NCBI GenBank assembly: GCA_002049795.1
Contig: MUKC01000029.1
Coordinates: 1 to 41,201, forward strand
Reading direction: 5' to 3'
Origin: Desulfobacca sp. 4484_104
GTDB taxonomy: Bacteria; Desulfobacterota; Desulfobaccia; Desulfobaccales; Desulfobaccaceae
DNA: 41,201 nucleotides
In this document: piece after piece, positions 34,060 to 41,201 of the stretch
Position numbering within the stretch: position 1 is the stretch's first letter
How the letters are laid out: the number at the start of each line of letters is the position of its first letter
Position numbers and translations under genes: made by a program
The notes under the pieces: generated by a model
What the model was told of the DNA's origin: nothing
The model's database searches: none
Seen by the model: the letters and a program-made list of their open reading frames with translations, nothing else

Positions 34060-34156
34060 TTTATCCAATAACGGCGATTATCGGCCACTACGAGGCTGAG
34101 CCGACCGCTGGCCTACAAATCCCGCTGATTAGAAATTAGGAGGAAGAGCTCCGCTC

Positions 34157-35434
34157 ATGCGCACTGCGACTTCGACTGTAAGTTTGCCGTCCCTGGGGAA
34201 ACCACTCACTAATGGACGTTTGGCTCTGGAGCTGAAAAAGATGCAATGGGTGGATTTGGGACTCAAGATTCTGATTCCCCTGCTGCTGTTCGGTCTGTTG
34301 GTGATTTCGCTGCACTATGGGTCTTTAACAAGTTATTTCCGGCTCTTAGATCACCACCAGTATGTTTCCTGGTTAACGGTATTGGGCGGCGGCTTCACTT
34401 TGTCCCTGATACTCTTTCAGATCATTCGGACCATGCTCTGGGCCCGTTATAAACCGTATCCGTTGGCTACCGGCCCGTTACCCCGGATCAGCGTGATTAT
34501 TCCGGCCTACAATGAAGGGGCCATGGTCGAACAGGCCCTGGATTCAGTCGCCGCCTCCAATTATCCGGCTGATCAATTGGAAATTATCTGTATTGATGAC
34601 GGCTCCAAAGACGATACCTGGTTTTATATCAACCGGGCCCGGCAACGTTATCCGCAGCTTATCAAGGCCATCCGCTTCCCCCAGAACCGCGGCAAAAAAG
34701 AAGGACTTTATGCCGCGTTCCGGGAGGCCACCGGCGAGTTTTACGTGACCATCGACTCCGATTGCGTCATGGACCCGGATGCCCTGCGGCAGATCGTCGC
34801 CCCTATGGTGGCCGACCGTCAGATTGGCGCGGTGGCCGGCAATGTCAAGGTTTATAACCGCCATCAGAGCCTGTTCGGTAAGATGCTGGCGGTTCGTTTT
34901 GTCTTGGCCTTTGACTTTTTACGGGCCTCGCAATCCCGTTATGGGGCCGTAGTGTGCACGCCAGGGGCCCTGTCAGCTTATCGCGGTTCGGCCATCAGGC
35001 CATACCTGGAAGCCTGGCGGCACCAAACCTTCCTGGGCGCCCCTTGCCATCATACCGAAGACCGGGCCTTGACCAACTTCATCTTGCGGGCCGGACATTA
35101 CACGGTCTATCAGCGGACCGCGGTTCACCATCGCTTCCTGCCGGTTTTGGACTTCATTATGACCCAGTTGGAGTTCTCTCTGGCCTTTATTTCTCTACCC
35201 TTAATGGTGCCGGTATTACTGGCGTCGTTAATCCTGCAGCCGTTGGTGATCCTGAAATTCTGTACGGTCCTGGGCATCATTTCCTTGATTTATATGATCC
35301 ACTATATCTGGCTGGAACGTGACCTCGAATTCGTCTACGGGGTAATTTATGGTTATTTTGCCTTTTTCCTGTTGCAATGGATCTACCCGTACGCCTTCCT
35401 GACCGTGCGCGACCGCCGCTGGCTGACCCGCTAG
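34157..35434 (+). CDS. Membrane glycosyltransferase family 2 (polysaccharide synthase type) lacking the RW motif
   Basis: A 425-residue processive-type GT2. Two N-terminal spans (about 31-53 and 69-91) precede a cytosolic GT-A domain with VIIPAYNEG, CIDDGSKDDT, the DxD motif in TIDSDCVMD and TEDRALTN. Three to four spans follow, ending in LQWIYPYAFLTVRDRRWLTR. The domain order is that of hyaluronan/chitin-type synthases. Between the QRTAVHHRF segment and LDFIMTQLEFSL, where such enzymes carry a QxxRW or LRW motif plus about 40 residues, the sequence jumps straight across, so an internal in-frame loss near 35130-35150 is suspected. AGGAGG lies nine bases before the ATG. A sigma-54-type promoter is upstream and a strong terminator downstream. 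Confidence 0.85.
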   Translation: MRTATSTVSLPSLGKPLTNGRLALELKKMQWVDLGLKILIPLLLFGLLVISLHYGSLTSYFRLLDHHQYVSWLTVLGGGFTLSLILFQIIRTMLWARYKPYPLATGPLPRISVIIPAYNEGAMVEQALDSVAASNYPADQLEIICIDDGSKDDTWFYINRARQRYPQLIKAIRFPQNRGKKEGLYAAFREATGEFYVTIDSDCVMDPDALRQIVAPMVADRQIGAVAGNVKVYNRHQSLFGKMLAVRFVLAFDFLRASQSRYGAVVCTPGALSAYRGSAIRPYLEAWRHQTFLGAPCHHTEDRALTNFILRAGHYTVYQRTAVHHRFLPVLDFIMTQLEFSLAFISLPLMVPVLLASLILQPLVILKFCTVLGIISLIYMIHYIWLERDLEFVYGVIYGYFAFFLLQWIYPYAFLTVRDRRWLTR

Positions 35435-35473
35435 CCGTCTGATCATAACTTCCTCCCTCTCTCCCAATAACGG

Positions 35474-35500
35474 CCGGGCTGTGAATCGCAGCCCGGTTTT
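35474..35500 (+). terminator. Intrinsic terminator after the glycosyltransferase
   Basis: CCGGGCTG (35474-35481) pairs perfectly with CAGCCCGG (35489-35496), followed by TTTT and an AT-rich stretch, 40 bases after the stop codon. Confidence 0.8.
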
Positions 35501-35642
35501 ATATCGTCCGGCCCCAGCCCCCTTTCCGCCCCTTGGAAAATCCATTGACCCTCAGATTGATTCCTGTTAGTCTACTTATACCAAGTTCTTATTCAAATGC
35601 AACAAACTCATGGCTTAATACATTGATTAAATTAAGTATTTC

Positions 35643-35675
35643 AACAGAAAACAGAAAACTAAAAACAGAAAACGG
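35643..35675. repeat. Heptamer tract (CAGAAAA) at the broken 5' end of the pfkB-type gene
   Basis: AACAGAAAACAGAAAACT followed by AAAAACAGAAAACGG: the reverse strand of the array in tamB. The recognisable kinase sequence begins only a few codons after it. Confidence 0.7.
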
Positions 35676-36525
35676 TCTGAGCGCCTCCCATGAAGCCGGG
35701 CTCTTGGACCGATTAGCCCAGGAAGCAACTATGACCGGTCGCAGCGGCGGCGGCCAGGCCGCCAATACTGCCTTTGCCCTGGCCCGCTGGGGTCTACCCG
35801 TTGCTTTAGTGGGCCGTCTGGGGGCCGACGATGACGGTGATTTTCTCTTAAATGGTCTGGCCGGAGTAGATTGCCATCTACAACGCCAGGGGGCTAGTGG
35901 TCGGGCCTATATCCTGGTGGACCAGGAGGGGGAACGGACCATCCTGGTGGCGCCCAATACCAATGACTTGCTGGCCTGGTCCGATCTGCCGCTCTACTTA
36001 ATTCAAGAGGCCCGGTTTCTGCATCTTACTTCCTTTGTCGGCGAGCAGCCCTTGAAGGTGCAGATAGCTCTAGCCCACCAGTTAACCGATGGCCCCCATG
36101 TCAGTCTGGATCCGGGCGAGCTTTACTCCCGGCGGGGGCGGTCGTCGCTGGCCCCACTGCTGGCCAGGCTAGAGACGCTGTTGGTGACTGAAACGGAGTG
36201 GCAGTTGCTGGGCGGTGAGGCCTTTAGCTGGCCGGATTGGGCTCCCCAGACTGTAATACTAAAATTAGGGGCGCAAGGGGCGCGTCTGATCTCCCCGACG
36301 GGCATAATTGAGGCCCCGACCGAGACCGACGTAACGGTGGTAGATACTGTCGGAGCTGGGGATGTCTTTGCCGCCGGCTGGCTGGCGGCTCAATTGGCCG
36401 GGCTAGATCCCCGGGCTACCCTGAGATTGGCCAACCGAATGGCCGCGGCCAGTCTGGCCGGTTACGGACGGCAGGGTTATCCGGATCGAGCCTTTCTGTT
36501 GCAACAATTAGACGCCTTGACATAA
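35676..36525 (+). pseudogene. PfkB-family sugar/nucleoside kinase, 5' truncated
   Basis: Ribokinase/PfkB-type kinase. Seen: GRSGGGQAANTAFALARWG (the first PfkB signature region), VGRLGADDDGDFLL, EGERTILVAPNTND, a TETEWQLLGG block and the catalytic TVGAGDVFAAGWLA near the end. The normal first 35 or so residues, with the GALNxDLxY-type substrate strand, are absent; in their place the frame reads back through the CAGAAAA repeat into AT-rich intergenic sequence. No ATG lies in frame before 35731, and the only upstream start is a TTG at 35533 without a ribosome site. So the gene is either a pseudogene or has lost its start to a deletion. Next gene begins two bases after the stop. Confidence 0.75.
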
Positions 36526-36527
36526 GC

Positions 36528-37355
36528 ATGCTAACCTTTGGCTGGTTTTCCAGCGGCCGCGATCAGGCCGCTATTGATCTACTGGCCGCGATCCATGACC
36601 GGCTGGTGTCGGGATTTATTCCTGGGCAATTCGCCTTTGTCTTTTGTGACCGGGAGCCAGGTGAAGATCAGGCCGCCGATCAATTCCAGGCCGCGGTCCA
36701 GGCTCGCCAGTTACCCCTGGTGACCTATTCCTCGCGAAGCTTGCGAGAAAAAATTCGCCAGCGCGCCCCTGACCTGGAAAAGGCACGCACCGCCTTTGAT
36801 CAGGCGGTTATTGAGCAGGTGCAAGGCTATGAGGCTCAGCTAATAGTCTTGGCGGGCTATATGCTGGTGCTGAGCCCTAAATTATGTACCAAATTTTTAT
36901 GCCTGAATCTGCATCCGGCCCTGCCCGGCGGTCATATTGGGACCTGGCAGCAGGTGATCTGGCAGCTTATTGCGGATGAAGCCAGCTCTGCCGGGGCCAT
37001 GATGCATCTGGCCACCCCGGCCTTGGACCGCGGTCCCGCGGTCACCTATTGCCATTTTTCGCTTACCGGGCCGGATTTTGCCCCTTTTTGGCAACAACTC
37101 CGCAAGAAACGCCAACTTTTAGGTCTAAGAGAGATTATCCAGCAAGAGGGGGAAGCGGAACCGTTGTTTGCCCGCCTGCGAGCCGAGGAGCTCAAACGGG
37201 AATTTCCCTTGATTATTCTCACCCTGAAGCTTCTGGCCGAGGGTCGTTTGCAGTTGACCCCCGCGGGTGTCCAGGCCGCCGGCCAGTTGCTCCCCCAGGG
37301 CCAATGTCTTACCGAGCAGGTGGAGGCCTTCTTAGCCGACCGAAGCGAAAACTGA
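36528..37355 (+). CDS. PurN-like formyltransferase-family protein
   Basis: A 275-residue protein of the formyltransferase fold. The catalytic Asn-His pair is in LNLHPALPGG (about residues 125-134), and the third residue, Asp, is in ALDRGPAVTY. GYMLVLSP precedes it as in glycinamide formyltransferases. The N-terminal WFSSGRDQAAIDLL replaces the usual GSGSNxQA loop, and about 80 extra residues follow the catalytic domain, so this is probably not standard PurN but a paralogue with its own substrate. The ATG at 36528 is two bases after the pfkB-type stop; the stop TGA overlaps the next ATG (TGATG). I infer it belongs to a four-gene unit with the kinase, HAD and PmbA-like proteins. Confidence 0.8.
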   Translation: MLTFGWFSSGRDQAAIDLLAAIHDRLVSGFIPGQFAFVFCDREPGEDQAADQFQAAVQARQLPLVTYSSRSLREKIRQRAPDLEKARTAFDQAVIEQVQGYEAQLIVLAGYMLVLSPKLCTKFLCLNLHPALPGGHIGTWQQVIWQLIADEASSAGAMMHLATPALDRGPAVTYCHFSLTGPDFAPFWQQLRKKRQLLGLREIIQQEGEAEPLFARLRAEELKREFPLIILTLKLLAEGRLQLTPAGVQAAGQLLPQGQCLTEQVEAFLADRSEN

Positions 37356-38446
37356 TGCGCGCCATCCAGTTAAACACCGATTGCGAAGGCCCCCTGTGCC
37401 TGAATGACAATGCCTTTGAACTGTGCCGGGACTTTATTAAGCCAAACGGCGACCGGTTTTTTATCCAGATCAGCCGCTATGATGACTATCTGGCTGACTA
37501 CCTTCACAAGCCCGGGTATAAGGCCGGCGATACCCTGAAGCTGATTCTGCCCTTTCTCAAGGCCTATGGCCTAAATAATGAAAAGCTCTTAAATTACTCC
37601 TGGCAAAGTATGATGCTGGTGCCTGGGGCCGAAGAAGCATATCGCTTTCTCAAGGGTTTGCAGTTGCCGATCTTTGAAATCAGCACCAGCTACCATCAGT
37701 TTGCGCAGGCCGTCGGGCAGCGGCTGGGCCTGGACGAAGCAAACATCTTTGCTACCCAGTTAGATCTTGACCGTTACTCACTTTCCCCGCTGGAAGCTGA
37801 GTCTTTGATAAAGTTAACCTCGGAAATCGTCGCCTTACCGGAAATCAAGTTGCCGGAGACGACCTCGAACCCTAATAACCTGGATGGCCCCAGCCAGCAG
37901 GCCGTTGCCCGTCTTGATCAGATCTTTTGGGAGATAATCCCGTCGATGGAGATCGGCCGCTTCTATCAGGAAGTTAATCCCATCGGCGGGGTGGAAAAAG
38001 AACGGGCCTTGCGAGAAAGCCTGGCCCGGACCGGGCTGTCCCCGGCCGCGGCCATTTATGTGGGGGATAGCATTACCGATGTGCAGGCCTTCCAGGCCAT
38101 TCGAGCCCAGGACGGCCTGGCCGTGTCCTTTAATGGAAACCGTTACGCGGTGGCTCAGGCGGAGATTATCGTAATCGCCGACACGGCCTGGCCCGTAGCC
38201 CTGATCGCCGCGGTCTTCGCCAGCCACGGCAAGAGCCGGGTGCTGGCCTTGGCCCGTCAAGGGCTCCCGGCCGATCTGGCTGCCTTGGAACTGCCCCCGG
38301 AGTGGACTGCGGCCCTGGCCACCGGCCTGAAGAATCGGGATGTAACTCTCTATGTGGCCAACCCGGCGCGGCTGGAGCAGATCGCCCAACAAAGTATAGC
38401 CCTGCGGACCCGGCTGCGGGGCGCGGCGATTGCGGCCCTGAGTTAA
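37355..38446 (+). CDS. HAD-superfamily hydrolase similar to methanogen EhaR
   Basis: A 363-residue protein that I recognise as the archaeal-type HAD family annotated in methanogens as energy-converting hydrogenase A subunit R. Signature blocks are NTDCEGPLCLNDNAFELC at residues 7-24, ISRYDDYLADYL, GYKAGDTLKLILPFLKAYG and the HAD motif IV YVGDSITDVQAF near 235. HAD motif I is DxE and not DxD. It likely hydrolyses a phosphate ester; no hydrogenase gene lies near, so an Eha role is unlikely. The ATG at 37355 overlaps the previous stop (TGATG), which shows tight coupling; the open frame runs 102 codons further upstream inside the formyltransferase gene and is discounted. Confidence 0.8.
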   Translation: MRAIQLNTDCEGPLCLNDNAFELCRDFIKPNGDRFFIQISRYDDYLADYLHKPGYKAGDTLKLILPFLKAYGLNNEKLLNYSWQSMMLVPGAEEAYRFLKGLQLPIFEISTSYHQFAQAVGQRLGLDEANIFATQLDLDRYSLSPLEAESLIKLTSEIVALPEIKLPETTSNPNNLDGPSQQAVARLDQIFWEIIPSMEIGRFYQEVNPIGGVEKERALRESLARTGLSPAAAIYVGDSITDVQAFQAIRAQDGLAVSFNGNRYAVAQAEIIVIADTAWPVALIAAVFASHGKSRVLALARQGLPADLAALELPPEWTAALATGLKNRDVTLYVANPARLEQIAQQSIALRTRLRGAAIAALS

Positions 38447-38487
38447 ATATTTTTTAATCGTTTTAATTAATTGGAACGGAGAAGGGG

Positions 38488-39677
38488 ATGGACCAGTCCC
38501 GACAAAATTTAGAGTTAATTGATCAATTAGTCCTTCTGTTGCAGCAGGCTGACCTTTATGGCTGGGAATTGCGGCGGGTCCGGCAGAGCAGTGATCAGCT
38601 CTATCTGATCTTTGATGAGGTCGAATCCCTGCGCCGGGTCGAGACCGATACGGTTCAGGTCCAGATTTATTTGGCCCAGGAAAAAGACGGGCAGCCGGTT
38701 TTAGGGGAATCGGGCTGGGTAGCCTATCCCGGCGACGATCTGCAAGCCGGTCTGGTCCAGGCTCAGGCCCGGGCCCAGTGGGTCGCCAACCGGCCTTTCA
38801 CCCTGCCCGGTCCAGAACAAGTTTACCAGCCGCTGGCCACAGTAGATCATACCTGGCACCAGCAACCCCAGGAGGTGCTGTGGCGGGTGCGGGCCGATCT
38901 CAACCAGGGCCAGGCCCAGTTGAACAACATTCGCCTGGCTTCAGCGGAGGTATTTGCCGAATACCGTGAAATCAGCCTGATTAATCACCGGGGTCTTAAA
39001 GCCGAACACCAGGAGACCGAACTCTTTGTGCAATTTGCCCTCCTGGCCCAGCAAGGGGCAGAGGAAGCCGAAAGCCTGGGGTATCGTCGGGCCCGGTTCT
39101 ATCAGGATCTGGATTTAATAGAGATGGTGACCCGATATGGGGTTTACGCCCAGGATAGTCTGAGGGCCACTTTGCCCCCTAGCGGCCGATATCCGGTGGT
39201 CTTTGGGGAAGAGGCCCTGGATACCCTGTTTAACTATTTCAGCGCCCAGGCCGGAGGTACGGCCCATTTTCAGGGATGGTCCCGACTCAAAGCCGGCGAG
39301 CCGATTATCTTGGCACCGCAAGGCGACCTCTTAACCCTGAGCAGCGATCCCTGGCTGCCCGGCGGCCTGGCCAGCCGCCCGTTTGACACCCAGGGTTTGG
39401 CCCTGCAGCCGGTCACGTTTATCAAAAACAATATCTTCCAACAGGTGCTGGCCGATAAACGCTATGCCGACTATCTGAAGCTGGCTTCTCCGGCGAAATT
39501 CGTACCGGCTATCTTATCGACCACGGTCAGGTGACCCCGATCAAAGGCGGTTCGGTAAGCGGCCGCCTGGACGAGGCCTTTGCCCAGGCCACCCTGTCCC
39601 AAGAAGTGGTGCAGCGGGAAGCCTATTATGGACCGGCCGGGGTCCGGCTCGAAAATATGTCTTTGGCGGGAGCCTGA
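38488..39677 (+). pseudogene. PmbA/TldD-family protein, frameshifted near the 3' end
   Basis: The TldD/PmbA metalloprotease fold takes part in peptide maturation (microcin, antitoxin) in other bacteria. The body is seen in the first frame to about 39483: PVVFGEEALDTLFNYFSAQA and DPWLPGGLASRPFDTQG are typical C-domain blocks. That frame stops at 39534 after unrelated residues, while another frame from 39486 continues as FSGEIRTGYLIDHGQVTPIK, then GGSVSGRLDEAF and a YYGPAGVRLENMSLAGA end at 39677, the standard family C-terminus. No HExxxH is present, so it is PmbA-like, without the catalytic metal site of TldD. GGAG lies upstream of the ATG at 38488. It ends the pfkB - formyltransferase - HAD cluster. 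Confidence 0.8.
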
Positions 39678-39799
39678 GTGCCCAACGCCAGATTCAAAAA
39701 TTGTCGGGCCTAAATCTGATCGGTTGACAAACTTATTAAAATAAAATAGCATCGTATAATCTGAAAAATTTGGGCTAGATGCGTGGACAGGGGAGATTT

Positions 39800-40036
39800 A
39801 TGGAAAAAAGGGATGAACAGCTGATTGCCCAATGGATTGATCATGATGACGAATTGAAAAAATTGATGATCGAACACCTGGAATTTGAACGGCAGTTAGA
39901 AGACCTGAATCGACGGCTTTATCTGACCCCCGAGGAAACCGTCAACCGTAAAAAAATTCAAAAACTAAAATTAGCTGGACGGGATCGCATCGAACAGCTC
40001 CTGGCGAAATATAGAGCAAAGGAATCAGAATCATGA
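39800..40036 (+). CDS. DUF465 (YdcH-like) small helical protein
   Basis: A 78-residue protein, all helical, with the DUF465 pattern: a [18 protein letters not shown] helix, the turn [13 protein letters not shown] and a last helix [15 protein letters not shown]. The charged heptads look like a coiled coil. The ATG at 39800 has GGGGAG four bases before it; the open frame starts seven codons earlier without support. Its TGA overlaps the ATG of the acetolactate synthase gene, so the two are translated in coupling. Function unknown. Confidence 0.85.
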   Translation: MEKRDEQLIAQWIDHDDELKKLMIEHLEFERQLEDLNRRLYLTPEETVNRKKIQKLKLAGRDRIEQLLAKYRAKESES

Positions 40037-41201
40037 CTATGACCGGCGCCATCTTTGGCTTCCCCGGCGGGGCGGTAATCGATCTTTACGATGAACTAAG
40101 CCGTTGCCCGACCATTAAGCATTTTTTGGTCCGCCATGAGCAAGGGGCCATCCATGCCGCGGATGGCTATGCGCGGGCCGCGGCCCAGGTCGGGGTCTGT
40201 TTGGTAACCTCCGGTCCGGGTGCCACTAACACGGTGTCCGGCATCGCCTCGGCTTATATGGACTCAATTCCAGTGGTCATTTTCACCGGCCAGGTACCGA
40301 CCGCCCTGATCGGCAATGATGCCTTTCAGGAAGTAGATATTGTCGGCATTACTCGTCCCTGCACCAAACATAATTACCTGATCAAATCGGTGAATGACCT
40401 GGCCCGCGTGGTCCACGAAGCTTTTCATATCGCCCGTTCCGGCCGCCCCGGCCCGGTGCTGGTGGATTTGCCCAAGGATGTGCTAGGGGGCCGGGGCACT
40501 CCCAAATTCCCCGAGCAGGTCAAGATAAAGAGTTATAATCCGACCTATCATGCTAATCCGCGGCAGATCAAAAGAGCCCTGGACCTGATCCTCAAGGCCC
40601 AGCGGCCAGTGATCTATGCGGGCGGTGGAGTCATCTCTTCCGGGGCGGCCGAGGAATTGACCCGCTTGGCGGAAACGCTGCAAATCCCGGTGACCAATAC
40701 CCTGATGGGGCTGGGGGGCTTCCCCGCGCCGCATGACCTCTGGCTGGGAATGCTGGGCATGCATGGCACTTTTTATGCCAATATGGCTATTCACCACGCT
40801 GATCTATTGATCGCCATCGGGGCCCGGTTCGATGACCGGGTGACCGGCAAGATCGAAGAATTCGCCCCCGAGGCCAAGATCATCCATGTCGACATCGACC
40901 CCACTTCCATCAGTAAAAACGTGGTAGTGGACATTCCGATCGTCGGTGATTGCCAAGATGCCTTGAGCCAGTTTAACGAATTAATCGCGGCCCTGGAACC
41001 CCGAGACTGGGCCCAAGCGCATCAGCCCTGGCTAGACCAGATTGCCGCCTGGAAACGGGACCATCCTCTGAGCTATGACCGTAACAGTGATGAACTCAAG
41101 CCCCAATTTGTGGTAGAAAAGCTCTATGAATTGACTAAAGGCGAGGCCATCATTACCACCGAAGTCGGACAGAATCAGATGTGGGCGGCCCAGTTTTATC
41201 C
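40033..41201 (+). CDS. ilvB: Acetolactate synthase large subunit (3' partial; N-terminal block missing)
   Basis: The thiamine-diphosphate enzyme that makes acetolactate in branched-chain amino acid synthesis; this gene runs off the right edge. Seen: [15 protein letters not shown], the catalytic glutamate in [81 protein letters not shown] and [13 protein letters not shown]. The thiamine motif lies beyond the window. The start MTMTGA normally continues with about 14 residues (QxLxxxLxxEGVxx) before FGFPGGA; here it joins IFGFPGGA directly, an in-frame loss near 40050. The ATG overlaps the DUF465 stop (ATGA). Confidence 0.92.
   Translation, partial: MTMTGAIFGFPGGAVIDLYDELSRCPTIKHFLVRHEQGAIHAADGYARAAAQVGVCLVTSGPGATNTVSGIASAYMDSIPVVIFTGQVPTALIGNDAFQEVDIVGITRPCTKHNYLIKSVNDLARVVHEAFHIARSGRPGPVLVDLPKDVLGGRGTPKFPEQVKIKSYNPTYHANPRQIKRALDLILKAQRPVIYAGGGVISSGAAEELTRLAETLQIPVTNTLMGLGGFPAPHDLWLGMLGMHGTFYANMAIHHADLLIAIGARFDDRVTGKIEEFAPEAKIIHVDIDPTSISKNVVVDIPIVGDCQDALSQFNELIAALEPRDWAQAHQPWLDQIAAWKRDHPLSYDRNSDELKPQFVVEKLYELTKGEAIITTEVGQNQMWAAQFY

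Larger units (their letters stand above)
33575..34156. other. Regulatory region upstream of the glycosyltransferase
   Basis: 582 bases without a gene. Contents in order: AT-rich sequence, a near repeat of TGGTCC-gtaaaaaattt-TGGTCC type around 33739-33766, an inverted repeat TTTCTCT/AGAGAAA (33923-33941), an inverted repeat GGCGGAAA/TTTCCGCC (33947-33975), a TATAAT-rich stretch near 33998-34030 and a sigma-54-type promoter (34044-34059). I see no riboswitch consensus. Confidence 0.55.

Noticed and set aside
28996-34156. Riboswitches or small RNAs in the long AT-rich intergenic regions
   Set aside because: I looked for c-di-GMP, purine, SAM and TPP consensus blocks and saw none that fit.
1-41201. 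tRNA, rRNA, CRISPR arrays, insertion sequences
   Set aside because: No repeat-spacer pattern, transposase-like protein or tRNA-like cloverleaf sequence was noticed on either strand.

Overview
The window looks like a chromosome segment of a Gram-negative, GC-rich, sulfate-reducer-like or syntroph-like bacterium of the former Deltaproteobacteria (a Desulfobacca/Syntrophobacter-type lineage is my guess, from gene content and not from any search). Support: an outer membrane (lpxC, TamA/TamB pair), a sigma-54-type promoter, many FmdB/UPF0251/DUF523/DUF465 small proteins typical of that group, and an archaeal-type HAD protein. I see no rRNA, tRNA, CRISPR array, insertion sequence or prophage.

Layout. 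1-5.8 kb (+): tail of a SorC-type regulator, a TrkA-N potassium channel, a UPF0173 hydrolase, recJ, ssb, a HEAT-repeat protein and a small membrane protein. 5.9-20.1 kb (-): tamB, tamA, a PHP(EndoQ-like)-UvrD fusion, a Lys/Pro-rich membrane protein, argS, a small Cys protein, alr, purE and a MltB-like transglycosylase. 20.3-23.4 kb (+): a PilZ protein, then mnmA-mtaB (tRNA modification). 23.4-26.6 kb (-): an ECF sigma factor, a zinc-finger/TPR membrane protein and lpxC. 26.7-31.9 kb: an unknown winged-helix-like protein (+), pyk (-), an FmdB-like protein (+), then DUF523, purM and UPF0251 (-). 32.2-33.6 kb: purine nucleoside phosphorylase (+) and a zinc-ribbon protein (-). 34.0-41.2 kb (+): a candidate sigma-54 promoter and a membrane glycosyltransferase, then a pfkB - formyltransferase - EhaR-like HAD - PmbA-like cluster, DUF465 and the start of an acetolactate synthase large subunit.

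The main result of reading the proteins closely is that many conserved genes lack a piece or change frame. recJ's conserved N-terminus is in another frame. tamB's conserved C-terminus is in another frame. The UvrD domain stops before motif VI. lpxC, pfkB and ilvB lack the expected N-terminal blocks. The glycosyltransferase lacks its RW motif. The PmbA-like gene changes frame near its end. Either this is a decaying or unusual genome, or, more likely, the assembly has many small deletions; read mapping would decide.

The best candidate for an undescribed system is the tightly packed pfkB-type kinase / PurN-like formyltransferase / methanogen EhaR-like HAD phosphatase / PmbA-like protease-fold cluster at 35.7-39.7 kb. 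Other leads are the EndoQ-UvrD fusion, the sigma-54-type promoter with an upstream inverted repeat before the polysaccharide synthase, and a perfect palindrome before the UPF0251 gene.
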